NCBI RefSeq assembly: GCF_012931985.1
Contig: NZ_JAAFGM010000022.1
Span: forward strand, 1-58,396
From: Candidatus Roseilinea sp. NK_OTU-006
GTDB taxonomy: Bacteria; Chloroflexota; Anaerolineae; J036; Brachytrichaceae
Direction of reading: 5' to 3'
Length of the DNA: 58,396 nucleotides
Shown: one piece after another, positions 33,821 through 42,565 of the stretch
How the letters are laid out: every line of letters begins with the position of its first letter
Position numbering within the stretch: the first letter of the stretch is position 1
Program-made: the position numbers and the translations under genes
Notes under the pieces: generated by a model
What the model was told of the DNA's origin: nothing
Databases searched by the model: none
What the model saw: the letters and a program-made list of their open reading frames with translations, nothing else

Positions 33821-35071
33821 TCAGCGTGCGCGCCCCTTCATCTCCGGCACGAGGATCAAGGATGCCAACAGGATGAGCGCGGCACACATCAGCGCAATGG
33901 CGCCGATGTCCAAAGTCTGGGTTAACTGAAAGGCCAAGATCGGCGCCGCAATCCCACGCATGCCGGTGAAGAACGTGTGAATGCTCATGTATTCGGCCAC
34001 GCGATCTGCCGGCGCGAACTTGGTCACCCACAGGCTCCAGGCAATCTCGCCGCCGGCGTTCGACGCGCCGAAGATGACCGCGCCGGCGGCTAAGCCGAAC
34101 GCGCCGCCCCCCGTGAAGAACGACACGATGCCCAGCGCGAATCCAACATTCAGGGTGATGCGCAGCAGAAAGAAGTTCATCCGGTCGAATAGTTGGCCCC
34201 ATAGCGGCATGAGCGTGAGCCGGGCTACGCTGGGGATCAAGATTGTGTAGAGGGCGATTTGCTGTGGATTGAGGGCCAGGCCGTACTTCGGATGGGCCAG
34301 AAACTCGACGCGCAGCGGCCACATCATCAGGTTGGCGAAGCCCATCAGCATCCATGAGGCCAACGTCCAGCGCAGCGTTCGGTCGGTGCGCAGGATTTTG
34401 AGTGAGTCAAATGCGCCGAAGAACGCGCCGCGCGAGACGATGTCGAAGCGGGCGGAGGTGTTGCTGCGCGGCTGGGCCGGCGTGCTGTGCAGCGCGCGCG
34501 ATGGGATGCGGGATAGGCAGTAGGCGGCAGCGGCGAAGGCGATGGCAAATGCGGCCAACAGCCAGCGGAATCGCGCGAGATCGGTAGTGAGCAGTCGCCC
34601 GGCCAACTCGGCGAAGGCTGCCGCTGCGGCCACGCGGATGACGAAGGCGCGCGCGACGTATCGGCCGCGCTCCCGCGGGGCGTAGTTGTCCTGGTAGGTT
34701 GCCGTCAGGAGTGGGATGATGGCGTTGGCCCCGCCGATGGCGACTACCGTGGCGATGACCAATACCGCGAGCGTCGGCAAAGCGGCGGCGCACAGCATCG
34801 CCAGCGCCCCGCCGGCCATTATCCACGCTGCGACGCGCATGATCGGCTGGCCTGAGCGTTCTACCCATGGCACCAGCCACAATGACAGCAGCAAACCGAT
34901 GTTGCCGGCGGCAGCAATTAGCGACTTTGGGGTTGGGCCGGCGTCGAAGGCTTTGACGGCGATCAGCAGCAGAAAGGTGGTGCTGGCAGTCTCGATGACG
35001 CCCTGAGGGAGGGCGCGTAGCCGGTCGTAGCGATAGGTGAGCTGCGCGCGTGTGAGTGCAGAGGCAGTCAA
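33821..35071 (-). CDS. Major facilitator superfamily transporter
   Basis: The 416-residue protein has about 12 hydrophobic helices, the loop motif YAPRERGRYVARAF after the first half of helices, and LFDRMNFFLLR in the second half. The start appears to be TTG 35071 with AGGAG about 12 bases before it. The transported compound is unknown. It lies 15 bases downstream of the KDPG-aldolase gene on the same strand, so uptake of a sugar acid is a reasonable guess but only inference. Confidence 0.85.
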   Translation of the reverse strand: MTASALTRAQLTYRYDRLRALPQGVIETASTTFLLLIAVKAFDAGPTPKSLIAAAGNIGLLLSLWLVPWVERSGQPIMRVAAWIMAGGALAMLCAAALPTLAVLVIATVVAIGGANAIIPLLTATYQDNYAPRERGRYVARAFVIRVAAAAAFAELAGRLLTTDLARFRWLLAAFAIAFAAAAYCLSRIPSRALHSTPAQPRSNTSARFDIVSRGAFFGAFDSLKILRTDRTLRWTLASWMLMGFANLMMWPLRVEFLAHPKYGLALNPQQIALYTILIPSVARLTLMPLWGQLFDRMNFFLLRITLNVGFALGIVSFFTGGGAFGLAAGAVIFGASNAGGEIAWSLWVTKFAPADRVAEYMSIHTFFTGMRGIAAPILAFQLTQTLDIGAIALMCAALILLASLILVPEMKGRAR

Positions 35072-35086
35072 TGCGGCCAGTCGCTC

Positions 35087-35737
35087 CTAACTCACTCGAA
35101 CCTCTGGCGACTCGAACGTCAGCGCGCGCACCAACCGGCGTGCGCGTTCGCCGAGCGCGGCGATGCCGCCGGCTTGCTTGACATACTCGCCGATGAGCTG
35201 GCTACCCATCCCGACGGCGACGGCGCCGGCTTTGATGTACTCGGCGGCGTTGTCCAGCGATACGCCACCGGTGGCGACGAATGGCACATGGTTCAACGGC
35301 GCGCGCACCGCTTTGAAGTAGCCCAGTTCGGCTGGGAAGAGCTTGATCAAGTGCGCGCCCAACTCGACGGCGTTCATGATCTCGGTGGGTGTGTATGCGC
35401 CGGGGATCACGCAGATGTCGCGCTCGACGCATATCGAAACCACGCGCGGATTGGTGTTCGGCGCGACGATGAACTGCGCGCCGGCGCTGATGGCCTCGAA
35501 TGCCTGCGACTCGTTCAACACGGTGCCCGCGCCGATCAAGAACCGGTCGCCTAGCTCCGCTTTCATTGCGTGCAAGCCGTCGAGCGCGCCAGGTGAGTTC
35601 AGGGTGACTTCGACCGCAGCGATGCCGGCGTCTGCCAGGGCGCGCGCGATCTGTCGGAAGTATCCGGTGTAGTCACCGCGCAGGATGGCGATGACACGCC
35701 CGGCCTCGATCATGGATTTGGCGTGTTGTGCGTTCAC
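35087..35737 (-). CDS. 2-dehydro-3-deoxyphosphogluconate (KDPG/KHG) aldolase
   Basis: The product cleaves KDPG or a related 2-keto-3-deoxy acid phosphate to pyruvate and an aldehyde. From GTG 35737 it has 216 residues, with EVTLNSPGAL (Glu43), GAGTVLNESQ, APNTNP and the Schiff-base lysine in HLIKLFPAE (Lys132), then ATGGVSLDNAAEYIKAGAVAVGMGS. GTG 35737 is favoured because TATACT lies 7 bases before it, a leaderless arrangement seen elsewhere here; ATG 35713 (MIEAGRVIAILRG) is the alternative. It precedes the MFS transporter. No other Entner-Doudoroff gene is in the window. Confidence 0.9.
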   Translation of the reverse strand: MNAQHAKSMIEAGRVIAILRGDYTGYFRQIARALADAGIAAVEVTLNSPGALDGLHAMKAELGDRFLIGAGTVLNESQAFEAISAGAQFIVAPNTNPRVVSICVERDICVIPGAYTPTEIMNAVELGAHLIKLFPAELGYFKAVRAPLNHVPFVATGGVSLDNAAEYIKAGAVAVGMGSQLIGEYVKQAGGIAALGERARRLVRALTFESPEVRVS

Positions 35738-35744
35738 GGGGCTG

Positions 35745-35750
35745 AGTATA
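35745..35750 (-). promoter_or_regulatory. -10 box 7 bases before the aldolase GTG
   Basis: On the minus strand TATACT is followed by 7 bases and then GTG 35737. It fits a leaderless start; no -35 hexamer is evident. Confidence 0.4.
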
Positions 35751-35836
35751 TGCTCATCCCTCAAGCTCCCGATCGGCCGGACGTACACAACCGGCGCCTA
35801 TCGCCACATACGGTGTGTGATAGATTCGTCACCCGT

Positions 35837-36748
35837 ATGCCGACGATCGGTGCGCAGGTCGTCCCGGCCAGAATCATGGAGCTGAGGCACCTGCTGACCC
35901 AGCTCGATGCCGACGACGTGGGGGCGCTCGATGAGTCGTTAGGTCAGTGGATGCGTCGTCCGCTAGGGCGCGAAGCGCTGGCCGGTATGGTGCTGCCGGT
36001 CTCCGGCTCGACCTACATGTGCATGCTGAACTTCGAGCCGGCTGGCCTGATGTTGATCGAGCGCGGCAACGTAGCGGCGCGCATTCGCCTATTAGCTGTT
36101 GCGCCGGATCTGCGGCGTCGCGGCCTGGCGCGCACGATGCTCGAGCGCGCAGAGAGCATCGTGCGCCAAGCTGGCTTGCGCTGGGTATGGATGGCCGTGC
36201 CTTCAGATAACCTGCCGGCGACGCGCTGCGCATTGGCGTGTGGCTACCGGCGCTATCGTCCGCAGTTCATGCGTCGCCAACTTGGCCATGCGCTCCCCAT
36301 CCGCGCCGACCGTGCCCGCGTTGAGCCGCTCGCCGGCCGCGAAGCCAATGCGCAGTTGCGCTACTGGGTCGGCGTGGCAGCGCATCAGGGGGATGCCTGG
36401 TGCAGCGACCTCGTCCAGGCCGACCTGCTCCCCTGGCACACGGCGCTGTTGAACGGCGGCCAGATTTACTTGCTGATTCGCCCACCCGATGAAGTGGGTG
36501 TAGCCCATCTGCGAGGCGGGCCGGCGCATTGTGTCATCACGCTCTGGCTGGATCAGGCCCTGTGGAGCACGCCGTACGAGATGCAGGTGTTGAAGGCGGT
36601 GCTGGATGCCGCAGCCGACGCGTCGTCCACGCTGGACGTAGAGCTGGGCAGCGGGGGACACTTGCGCGCGTCGGCGCCGGCCTACAAAGCGCTGGGTTTC
36701 AAGCCGATGTTGCGTGAGCGGGTGATCATGGCCAAGCGAGTGGGTTAG
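35837..36748 (+). CDS. GNAT family N-acetyltransferase, probably two-domain
   Basis: From ATG 35837 the protein has 303 residues. The first half has the acetyl-CoA motif LLAVAPDLRRRGLARTML followed by WMAVPSDNLPATRCALACGYRRY. The second half ends in GGHLRASAPAYKALGFKPMLRE, which resembles the end of a second GNAT domain whose acetyl-CoA loop is not obvious. The substrate is unknown. It diverges from the KDPG-aldolase gene; TAGATT at 35821-35826, 10 bases before the ATG, may be its -10 box. Confidence 0.82.
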   Translation: MPTIGAQVVPARIMELRHLLTQLDADDVGALDESLGQWMRRPLGREALAGMVLPVSGSTYMCMLNFEPAGLMLIERGNVAARIRLLAVAPDLRRRGLARTMLERAESIVRQAGLRWVWMAVPSDNLPATRCALACGYRRYRPQFMRRQLGHALPIRADRARVEPLAGREANAQLRYWVGVAAHQGDAWCSDLVQADLLPWHTALLNGGQIYLLIRPPDEVGVAHLRGGPAHCVITLWLDQALWSTPYEMQVLKAVLDAAADASSTLDVELGSGGHLRASAPAYKALGFKPMLRERVIMAKRVG

Positions 36749-36772
36749 GCCAACGTCGTCGCTCGCATCGTG

Positions 36773-37678
36773 TTAGCGGCCGGCGCGACGACGGGCGATC
36801 TTTGCCAGTTGCTCTCGTTCCGCATCGGTGAGGTCGGTGGGCACGGTGACCGAGACGCGCAGATACAGGTCGCCATATTCTCCGGGCTTGTTGAGTTTCG
36901 GCATGCCGCGCCCGCGCACACGGATGAGTTTGCCGGACGATGTGCCGGGCGGCACTTTGACCGCGATCGGCCCGGCCAGGGTGTCCACTTGCGCTTCGCC
37001 GCCCAACATGGCGGTGAAGGCGTCCACCGGCATATCGCGATAGAGGTCGTCGTCTTTGCGCTCGTAGGTCGGGTGCGGCTTGACTTCAATCACGAGGTAG
37101 AGGTCGCCGGCTTGCCCGCGCGCGTTCTTGCCGCCATGCCCGCGCACACGCACGCGCGAGCCGGTCTTCACACCGGGCGGGATTTTCACCTCGATGTCAG
37201 GCTGGCCGGGCGTTTGCACCAGCCGGGTCGTGCCGTGATACGCCTCTTCCAGCGTGATCTCCACGCCCTGTTGAAAATCGCGCGGCTGGCTGACCGTCTG
37301 CCCGCCGCTGAATATCTGGCGGATAAACTCGCCCAGGTCAATATCCTGCTCGTATACGCGGCGCGCGCCCTGGCCGAAGCCAAAGGGGAAGTCGCCGCTG
37401 TTCGCCCACTGGCTCCAGTCGTAGTCGCGTGGGTTCCCGCCGGCGCGCTGATACTCCCGGTAGCTGGTGCCCATCCGATCGTATAGCTTGCGTTTCTCCG
37501 GATCGCTGAGCACTTCGTAGGCCTCGTTAATCTCCTTGAACTTCTCTTCGGCCTTTTTGTCGCCTTTGTTGGCGTCCGGGTGGTACTGACGCGCTAACTT
37601 GCGAAACGCCTTCTTGATCGTCTCCTGATCGGCGTTGCGGTCTACCCCGAGCGTCTTGTAATAGTCCTTGTACTCCAT
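36773..37678 (-). CDS. DnaJ-family co-chaperone, CbpA type (no zinc finger)
   Basis: The 301-residue protein starts at ATG 37678 ([12 protein letters not shown]). It has an N-terminal J domain with the HPD motif (33-35) that stimulates DnaK ATPase, a Gly/Phe-poor linker, and two C-terminal substrate-binding beta domains ([54 protein letters not shown]). The four CxxCxGxG zinc repeats of DnaJ are absent, so it is CbpA-like. No DnaK or GrpE gene is adjacent and no CIRCE element is seen. The intergenic region upstream is unusually AT-rich (37735-37795). Confidence 0.93.
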   Translation of the reverse strand: MEYKDYYKTLGVDRNADQETIKKAFRKLARQYHPDANKGDKKAEEKFKEINEAYEVLSDPEKRKLYDRMGTSYREYQRAGGNPRDYDWSQWANSGDFPFGFGQGARRVYEQDIDLGEFIRQIFSGGQTVSQPRDFQQGVEITLEEAYHGTTRLVQTPGQPDIEVKIPPGVKTGSRVRVRGHGGKNARGQAGDLYLVIEVKPHPTYERKDDDLYRDMPVDAFTAMLGGEAQVDTLAGPIAVKVPPGTSSGKLIRVRGRGMPKLNKPGEYGDLYLRVSVTVPTDLTDAEREQLAKIARRRAGR

Positions 37679-37830
37679 AGCGCAGAACTCAGCATTGCAC
37701 CCGTTGCATGGATGCACGGCACAGCACGAGCAAGTATGCCTTTCAATTTTTATAAAGCTACATTCACAAGACGATTGTATACCCTATGCTTTAGACCTGA
37801 GGGGATCCGGCCTCGCGCTAAACTCATCGC

Positions 37831-38688
37831 ATGTTCAAAAATCTCAACACCGGAGCGCTAGGACATGCGGTCCCGTTCGACCGGACGTGTGCGCTAGCCA
37901 AGCAGTATGGCTTCGCCGGCGTGGATCTGGATGTGGGTTACTTGATGAAATTGGCCGAATCGCAGTCGCTCCAAGCCGCCCAGGAGTGGTTCGCGCAGAC
38001 CGGCTTGCGTCCGGGCGCAATCGGCCTGGGCGCGAAGTGGCGCGAGGGCGATAGTGACGCCGCTTTTGAGGAGAGCCTGATGCGGCTGGCCGAGGAGGCG
38101 CGCCTCGCTGCGGCGTTGGGATGCACACGCTGCGTGACGTGGATCTCGCCCGGCTCGAACACGCTCAACTTCTACCAACACTGGGACTTCGTGGTCCCGC
38201 GACTACAGCGCGTGGCTGCTGTGCTGGCCGAGCACGGCCTGCGCCTCGGTATGGAGTTTATCGGTCCGGCCACGCTGCGCGCGAGCTTCAAGCACGACTT
38301 CGTCCACACTATGGACGGGATGCGCGCACTGGCCGCGGTCGTAGGCGCACATACGCACAATGTCGGCTTGTTGTTGGACTGCTTCCATTGGTATACCGCT
38401 CATGCGGCGGTGCGCGACCTCGAACGCCTCGACCCGCGTGAGGTGGTGTACGTACACGTCAACGACGCAATTGCTGGGCGCGCCCCTGATGAGCAAATAG
38501 ACGGCGAGCGCCAGATGGTGGGTGCCAGCGGCGTCATTGACATCCGAGGTTTCCTGTCTGCGTTGCGCAAGATCGGTTACGACGGCCCGGTTACCGTGGA
38601 GCCGTTCAACCAGGCGATCCGTGCCATGTCGGTTGAGGAGGCGGTGCGCGTCACCGGCGAGGCGCTGGACCGGGTGCTGAGCAGTTGA
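37831..38688 (+). CDS. Sugar phosphate isomerase/epimerase-like TIM-barrel protein
   Basis: The 285-residue protein belongs to the xylose-isomerase-like TIM barrel (AP_endonuc_2) family. Likely metal ligands are Glu142 (GMEFIGPA), Asp183 (LLDCFHWY), His209 (YVHVND) and Glu257 (TVEPFN). Members isomerise or epimerise sugars, inositols or hydroxypyruvate; the exact substrate is unknown. ATG 37831 is preceded by TAAACT with a 6-base gap, so the mRNA may be leaderless. It stands alone between dnaJ-like and msrQ genes. Confidence 0.88.
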   Translation: MFKNLNTGALGHAVPFDRTCALAKQYGFAGVDLDVGYLMKLAESQSLQAAQEWFAQTGLRPGAIGLGAKWREGDSDAAFEESLMRLAEEARLAAALGCTRCVTWISPGSNTLNFYQHWDFVVPRLQRVAAVLAEHGLRLGMEFIGPATLRASFKHDFVHTMDGMRALAAVVGAHTHNVGLLLDCFHWYTAHAAVRDLERLDPREVVYVHVNDAIAGRAPDEQIDGERQMVGASGVIDIRGFLSALRKIGYDGPVTVEPFNQAIRAMSVEEAVRVTGEALDRVLSS

Positions 38689-38809
38689 ATTTCGGCCCCA
38701 AGTCACGCCACAATGTCGCGCGCCAACTCGCGCTTGCGTTGCGCCCGGCGTCATTGCGCGACCGTTGCCCGGCGCAACGCGCGTCCCGGCCATGCGGCCC
38801 TCGCGCCTC

Positions 38810-39529
38810 TCACGCTGTCCTCGATATGGCATCTTCGGGTGGATGCCCAGATCGGTTGCCGGTTGGCCAACCGGCTTGTCGCGGCGTTGGCTTAACTGTG
38901 CTGCGAAAATAGTAGCGTGCTTTTGAGGCGCAATGCGCGCTGGCCCTGCGCACTCCAGAGATGCGCAGGGCCAGCAACGCGATGGTGGCTGCGCCGAAGA
39001 TCAGCGGTTCGGGCCGGCTGCTCAGCGATTTAACCAGCAGCGCAAAGTGCATTACGGCCAGCGGAACGGCCAGATAAACGAGCTTGTGCAGCGACTTCCA
39101 GCGCTTGCCCAAGCGCGCCATCCAGCCGCGCGTGGAAGTGACCGCCGGTGGGATGAGGATCAGGAAGGCCAGGAATCCAGCGATGATGTAGTACTTCTCG
39201 ACGATGGTTTGCCCGATCATCTGCAGGTCTAGCCCGTAGTCCAACACGGCGAAGACGGCTAAATGCAGCACGACATACATGAAGCCATATAGCCCCAACG
39301 CGCGCCGTACGCGGAGCGCCTGCCGGAAGCCGAAGACCGTGTTCAGGGGCGTGCAGGCCAGCGACAGCACGAGCAGCACCAGCGCAGCTTTGCCGGTGCG
39401 CACGGTGATCTCTTGGATCGGGTTGGCGGTGAGGTTGTAGCGATAATTGTCCAGGATGATGACGCCCAGCGGCACAAGCGCGCCGATGTGCACCGCTAAC
39501 CGCAACCCGTTCGTCCTTAGCCAGCTCAT
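38810..39529 (-). CDS. msrQ: MsrQ, haem-binding membrane subunit of the MsrPQ methionine sulfoxide reductase
   Basis: The 239-residue integral membrane protein (about six TM helices) has the ferric-reductase-like domain of MsrQ/YedZ: NPIQEITVRTGKAAL, ALRVRRALGLYGFMYVVLHL and KRWKSLHKLVYLAVPLAVMHFALL, with histidines that ligate haem b. It passes electrons from the quinone pool to MsrP for repair of oxidised methionines in exported proteins. The last 40 residues (after about 200) are a basic, Pro-rich tail. It lies 80 bases downstream of msrP. Confidence 0.93.
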   Translation of the reverse strand: MSWLRTNGLRLAVHIGALVPLGVIILDNYRYNLTANPIQEITVRTGKAALVLLVLSLACTPLNTVFGFRQALRVRRALGLYGFMYVVLHLAVFAVLDYGLDLQMIGQTIVEKYYIIAGFLAFLILIPPAVTSTRGWMARLGKRWKSLHKLVYLAVPLAVMHFALLVKSLSSRPEPLIFGAATIALLALRISGVRRASAHCASKARYYFRSTVKPTPRQAGWPTGNRSGHPPEDAISRTA

Positions 39530-39609
39530 GGCTTAGCCTGGAGGCCGGGTGGGCGAAGGCCAAGCCTTCGCCCATCAACCCCGCCCTGCCTTTGCCCGGC
39601 ACCGTCCTT

Positions 39610-40584
39610 TCAGTAGTTCGCCTGCAGATCCATCCCGGCGTATAGCCCGGCAACCCTGTCGGCGTAGCCGTTGAACATGAGGGTGGGGCGCCGACCGGAT
39701 TCGCCGATGCGCCGCTCGGTGGCCTGCGACCAGCGCGGGTGTGGGCGCTGCGGGTTGACGTTGGAGTAAAAGCCGTATTCGTGCGGCGCAAGCGTGTTCC
39801 ACAGCGTCTTGGGCTGCTCGGCCGTCAGCTCGATTTTCACGATGGCCTTGATGCTCTTGAAGCCGTACTTCCACGGCACGGCCAGGCGCAACGGCGCGCC
39901 GTTGGAATTCGGCAGTGGCTTGCCGTACAAGCCGGTCACCATCAGCGTTAAGTCGTGCATCGCTTCATCCAGACGCAGCCCTTCGGTGTAAGGCCAAGGG
40001 TAAAGGCTCAAAGGCCTTTGGTTGGGGTACTGATTGGGATCGAGCAACGACTCGAAGCGCACATATTTTGCCTCGGCCTTCGGTTGCACTTCCGCCAGCA
40101 GTTTGTGCAAGGGGAAGCCGATCCACGGGATGACCATGGACCAGCCCTCGACGCAGCGCAGCCGGTAGATGCGCTCTTCCTGGTCAAATTTGCGGCGCAG
40201 GTCGTCTATATCGTAGGTGCGCGGGTTGCTCACCAGGCCGCCCACCGTCACCTTCCAGGGCTCGGCTTTGAAGTTCGCCGCCAGTTTGGCAACGCCCTCT
40301 TTGTCTTCAGTGAATTCGTAGTAGTTGTTGTAGGTCGAGATCGTCTCGAACGAATTGGCCGGGTCGCCGAATTCATCTCGCCTGATGCCGAGGGTATCGG
40401 CGGCCGCGTCTGCCGGCTTGGTCGGCGCGGCGGGTGCCGGCCGGCCGGCGAGCGTCTCGCCGAGTTGGCCGCCGCAGGCCGTCAACGCGGTTGAACCGAG
40501 CGCCAGCGCGCCGAGTCGCATGAACCGTCGTCGTGAGAGATACACGTGCTCCGGCGTGATTTCGGACGAACGAATTTTTTGCAT
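39610..40584 (-). CDS. msrP: MsrP, molybdopterin-dependent methionine sulfoxide reductase
   Basis: MsrP reduces methionine sulfoxide in proteins outside the cytoplasm. The 324-residue protein starts at ATG 40584, with GGAGG 7 bases upstream. It has a Tat signal (SRRRFMRLGALALG), the molybdenum-binding cysteine in YRLRCVEGWSMVIPW (Cys144), and the sulfite-oxidase-like core (GKPLPNSNGAPLRLAVPWKYGFKSIK). The end of the signal region, ALTAC, matches a lipobox, so this MsrP could be a Tat lipoprotein, unlike the soluble E. coli protein. msrQ follows on the same strand, and recQ diverges 90 bases upstream. Confidence 0.95.
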   Translation of the reverse strand: MQKIRSSEITPEHVYLSRRRFMRLGALALGSTALTACGGQLGETLAGRPAPAAPTKPADAAADTLGIRRDEFGDPANSFETISTYNNYYEFTEDKEGVAKLAANFKAEPWKVTVGGLVSNPRTYDIDDLRRKFDQEERIYRLRCVEGWSMVIPWIGFPLHKLLAEVQPKAEAKYVRFESLLDPNQYPNQRPLSLYPWPYTEGLRLDEAMHDLTLMVTGLYGKPLPNSNGAPLRLAVPWKYGFKSIKAIVKIELTAEQPKTLWNTLAPHEYGFYSNVNPQRPHPRWSQATERRIGESGRRPTLMFNGYADRVAGLYAGMDLQANY

Positions 40585-40660
40585 ATCCCGCCTCCGTGAA
40601 ACCAACGTTGATCGTATCCCTTGAACATTACAGCCGTCTGAGCCGCGCCGGCGCCGGTGT

Positions 40661-40666
40661 TACACT
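40661..40666 (+). promoter_or_regulatory. -10 box 8 bases before recQ
   Basis: TACACT lies exactly 8 bases before ATG 40675, the same spacing as at 17600, 28084 and 53102. No ribosome-binding site or clear -35 is present. Confidence 0.45.
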
Positions 40667-40674
40667 TCTGCTCG

Positions 40675-42555
40675 ATGCCCGAATCGCCGGCCGCGTCGTT
40701 CGATGAATCTGCACTGCTGCGCTTGTTGCGTGAGCGCTTTGGGTTAACCTGCTTTCGCGACGGACAGCGGGCCGCGATTGCGCATTTGCTGGCCGGACGG
40801 AACACCCTGGTGGTGATGCCGACGGGCAGCGGCAAATCGCTGATCTACCAGCTTTGCGCGATGGCCTTGCCGGGCACGGCCCTGGTGATTTCGCCGCTCA
40901 TCGCGCTGATGAAGGATCAGGTCGATCGCCTGCGCGCGATCGGCATCCCGGCCACGTTCATCAACAGCTCGCTCAGCATGCCGGAGCAGCAGCAGCGCAT
41001 CGAGGGGCTGGAGCGCGGCGAGTGGCGGCTGGTCTACATTGCGCCGGAGCGCCTGCGCAGCGCAGCGTTCGTCCATGCGCTGCGGCGCGCGCGGGTGTCG
41101 CTGCTGGCGGTGGACGAGGCGCACTGCATCTCGCAATGGGGGCACGACTTCCGCCCGGATTACCTGCGCATCGGCGCCATGCGCAAGGCGCTGGGCGAGC
41201 CGGTCACCGTCGCGCTCACCGCGACGGCTACGCCCGAAGTGCAGGATGACATCGTCGGCCAGCTCGGGTTACCCGCGGTCGAGCGCGTGATCACCGGCTT
41301 TGCGCGTCCCAACCTCGTCTTTCACGTTCGCTTCACGCCAGACTTGGCATCGAAGTATCGCGCGATCCGCAAAGTGCTGAGCGCGGTGCGCGGCGCGGGA
41401 ATTATTTACGTCGGCACGCGTCGCGAGGCCGAGGAGCTGGCCGCCACGATTGAGTCGGAACACCGGGCGCCAGTCTACGTCTATCACGGCGGCATGGAGC
41501 GCAGCCAGCGCGTGCTGGCGCAGGATGCCTTCCTCGACCGGGCAGACGCCATTATGGTCGCCACAAATGCGTTCGGCATGGGCGTGGATCGCCCTGATGT
41601 GCGATTCGTCGTGCATTACAACATCCCCGGCGCACTCGAAGCCTACTACCAGGAGGCGGGTCGCGCTGGGCGCGATGGCAAGCCGGCGCAGTGCATGTTG
41701 CTTTATGCGCCTCAGGATCGCCAACTGCAGGAGTGGTTCATCGAGAACGATGCTCCGTCGCGCAATGAATTGGTGCGACTCCATCGGGTGATCGCCTCGT
41801 GTGTGGAAAAGGGAGCGGCCCGACTGTCGCTCGATGCGCTGTGCCGCGAGGCGCGCCTGTCTGAAGTCAAGTTGCGCGTTGGCCTATCGCACCTGGAGCG
41901 CGTTGGCGCGTTGGAAACGTGGCATGAGGATGTTCAGGTCACGTCTTTTGCGCCGGGCGAGCTGCACGAAGATGCGCTGCGCCAGATCGAGGCCGACGTC
42001 CGGCGCTGGCGCGCGCACAAGCGCGTCCAGCTTGATAAGATGATTGCTTATGCTGAGACGACCACGCGCTGCCGGCAGCAGATGCTCGTCGAGCACTTCG
42101 GCGACGCGAGCGAAGTGCGCGCCTGGCCGTGCTGCGACTTTCACGTGCGCGAGGCGCGCGGCGAGCCACATCCACAATTTAAGTTGCCTGCCCTGCCACG
42201 CGCACAAGCCCAAGGGCAGTTCGAGAAGCAGAACTCGTTGGATGCGACGGCGAAACTATTCGACGCCGGCCTGAGCGTTCGAGAAGTGGCTGCCCGGCGC
42301 GGCCTGAGCCTGAGCACAGTGTATATGCACGCCGCACAGCTCATCGCTGCTGGCCGGCTGGCGCTGCGCCGCGTAGTGAGCGAATCGGCTGAAGTGGAGA
42401 TTCGTCGTGCGATCGCCCAGGTGAACTCGACGGAGCGGCTGGCGCCGATCAAGGCGCTATTGCCCGACACGATTGACTATGGCGAGATTCGCTGCGTGAT
42501 GGCCCAATTGGCGCAGGCGAAGTCCGGCGACGGTCCGGGCGCTCGCGACGGCTGA
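40675..42555 (+). CDS. recQ: RecQ-family ATP-dependent DNA helicase
   Basis: The 626-residue 3'-5' DNA helicase acts in recombination and repair. Motif I is MPTGSGKSLIYQL (Lys54), motif II DEAHCISQWGHDFRPDY, motif III LTATATPEVQ, motif V VATNAFGMGVDRPDVRFVVHYNIP and motif VI QEAGRAGRDG. The RecQ C-terminal zinc region is incomplete: RCRQQMLVEHFGD and WPCCDFH give three cysteines, where four are usual. The last 100 residues form a helix-turn-helix domain (LSVREVAARRGLSLSTVYMHAAQLIAAG, HTH_40) in place of an HRDC domain. The start ATG 40675 follows a TACACT box by 8 bases. The stop is 10 bases from the convergent glcF stop. Confidence 0.94.
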   Translation: MPESPAASFDESALLRLLRERFGLTCFRDGQRAAIAHLLAGRNTLVVMPTGSGKSLIYQLCAMALPGTALVISPLIALMKDQVDRLRAIGIPATFINSSLSMPEQQQRIEGLERGEWRLVYIAPERLRSAAFVHALRRARVSLLAVDEAHCISQWGHDFRPDYLRIGAMRKALGEPVTVALTATATPEVQDDIVGQLGLPAVERVITGFARPNLVFHVRFTPDLASKYRAIRKVLSAVRGAGIIYVGTRREAEELAATIESEHRAPVYVYHGGMERSQRVLAQDAFLDRADAIMVATNAFGMGVDRPDVRFVVHYNIPGALEAYYQEAGRAGRDGKPAQCMLLYAPQDRQLQEWFIENDAPSRNELVRLHRVIASCVEKGAARLSLDALCREARLSEVKLRVGLSHLERVGALETWHEDVQVTSFAPGELHEDALRQIEADVRRWRAHKRVQLDKMIAYAETTTRCRQQMLVEHFGDASEVRAWPCCDFHVREARGEPHPQFKLPALPRAQAQGQFEKQNSLDATAKLFDAGLSVREVAARRGLSLSTVYMHAAQLIAAGRLALRRVVSESAEVEIRRAIAQVNSTERLAPIKALLPDTIDYGEIRCVMAQLAQAKSGDGPGARDG

Positions 42556-42565
42556 GCGTGCGCAG

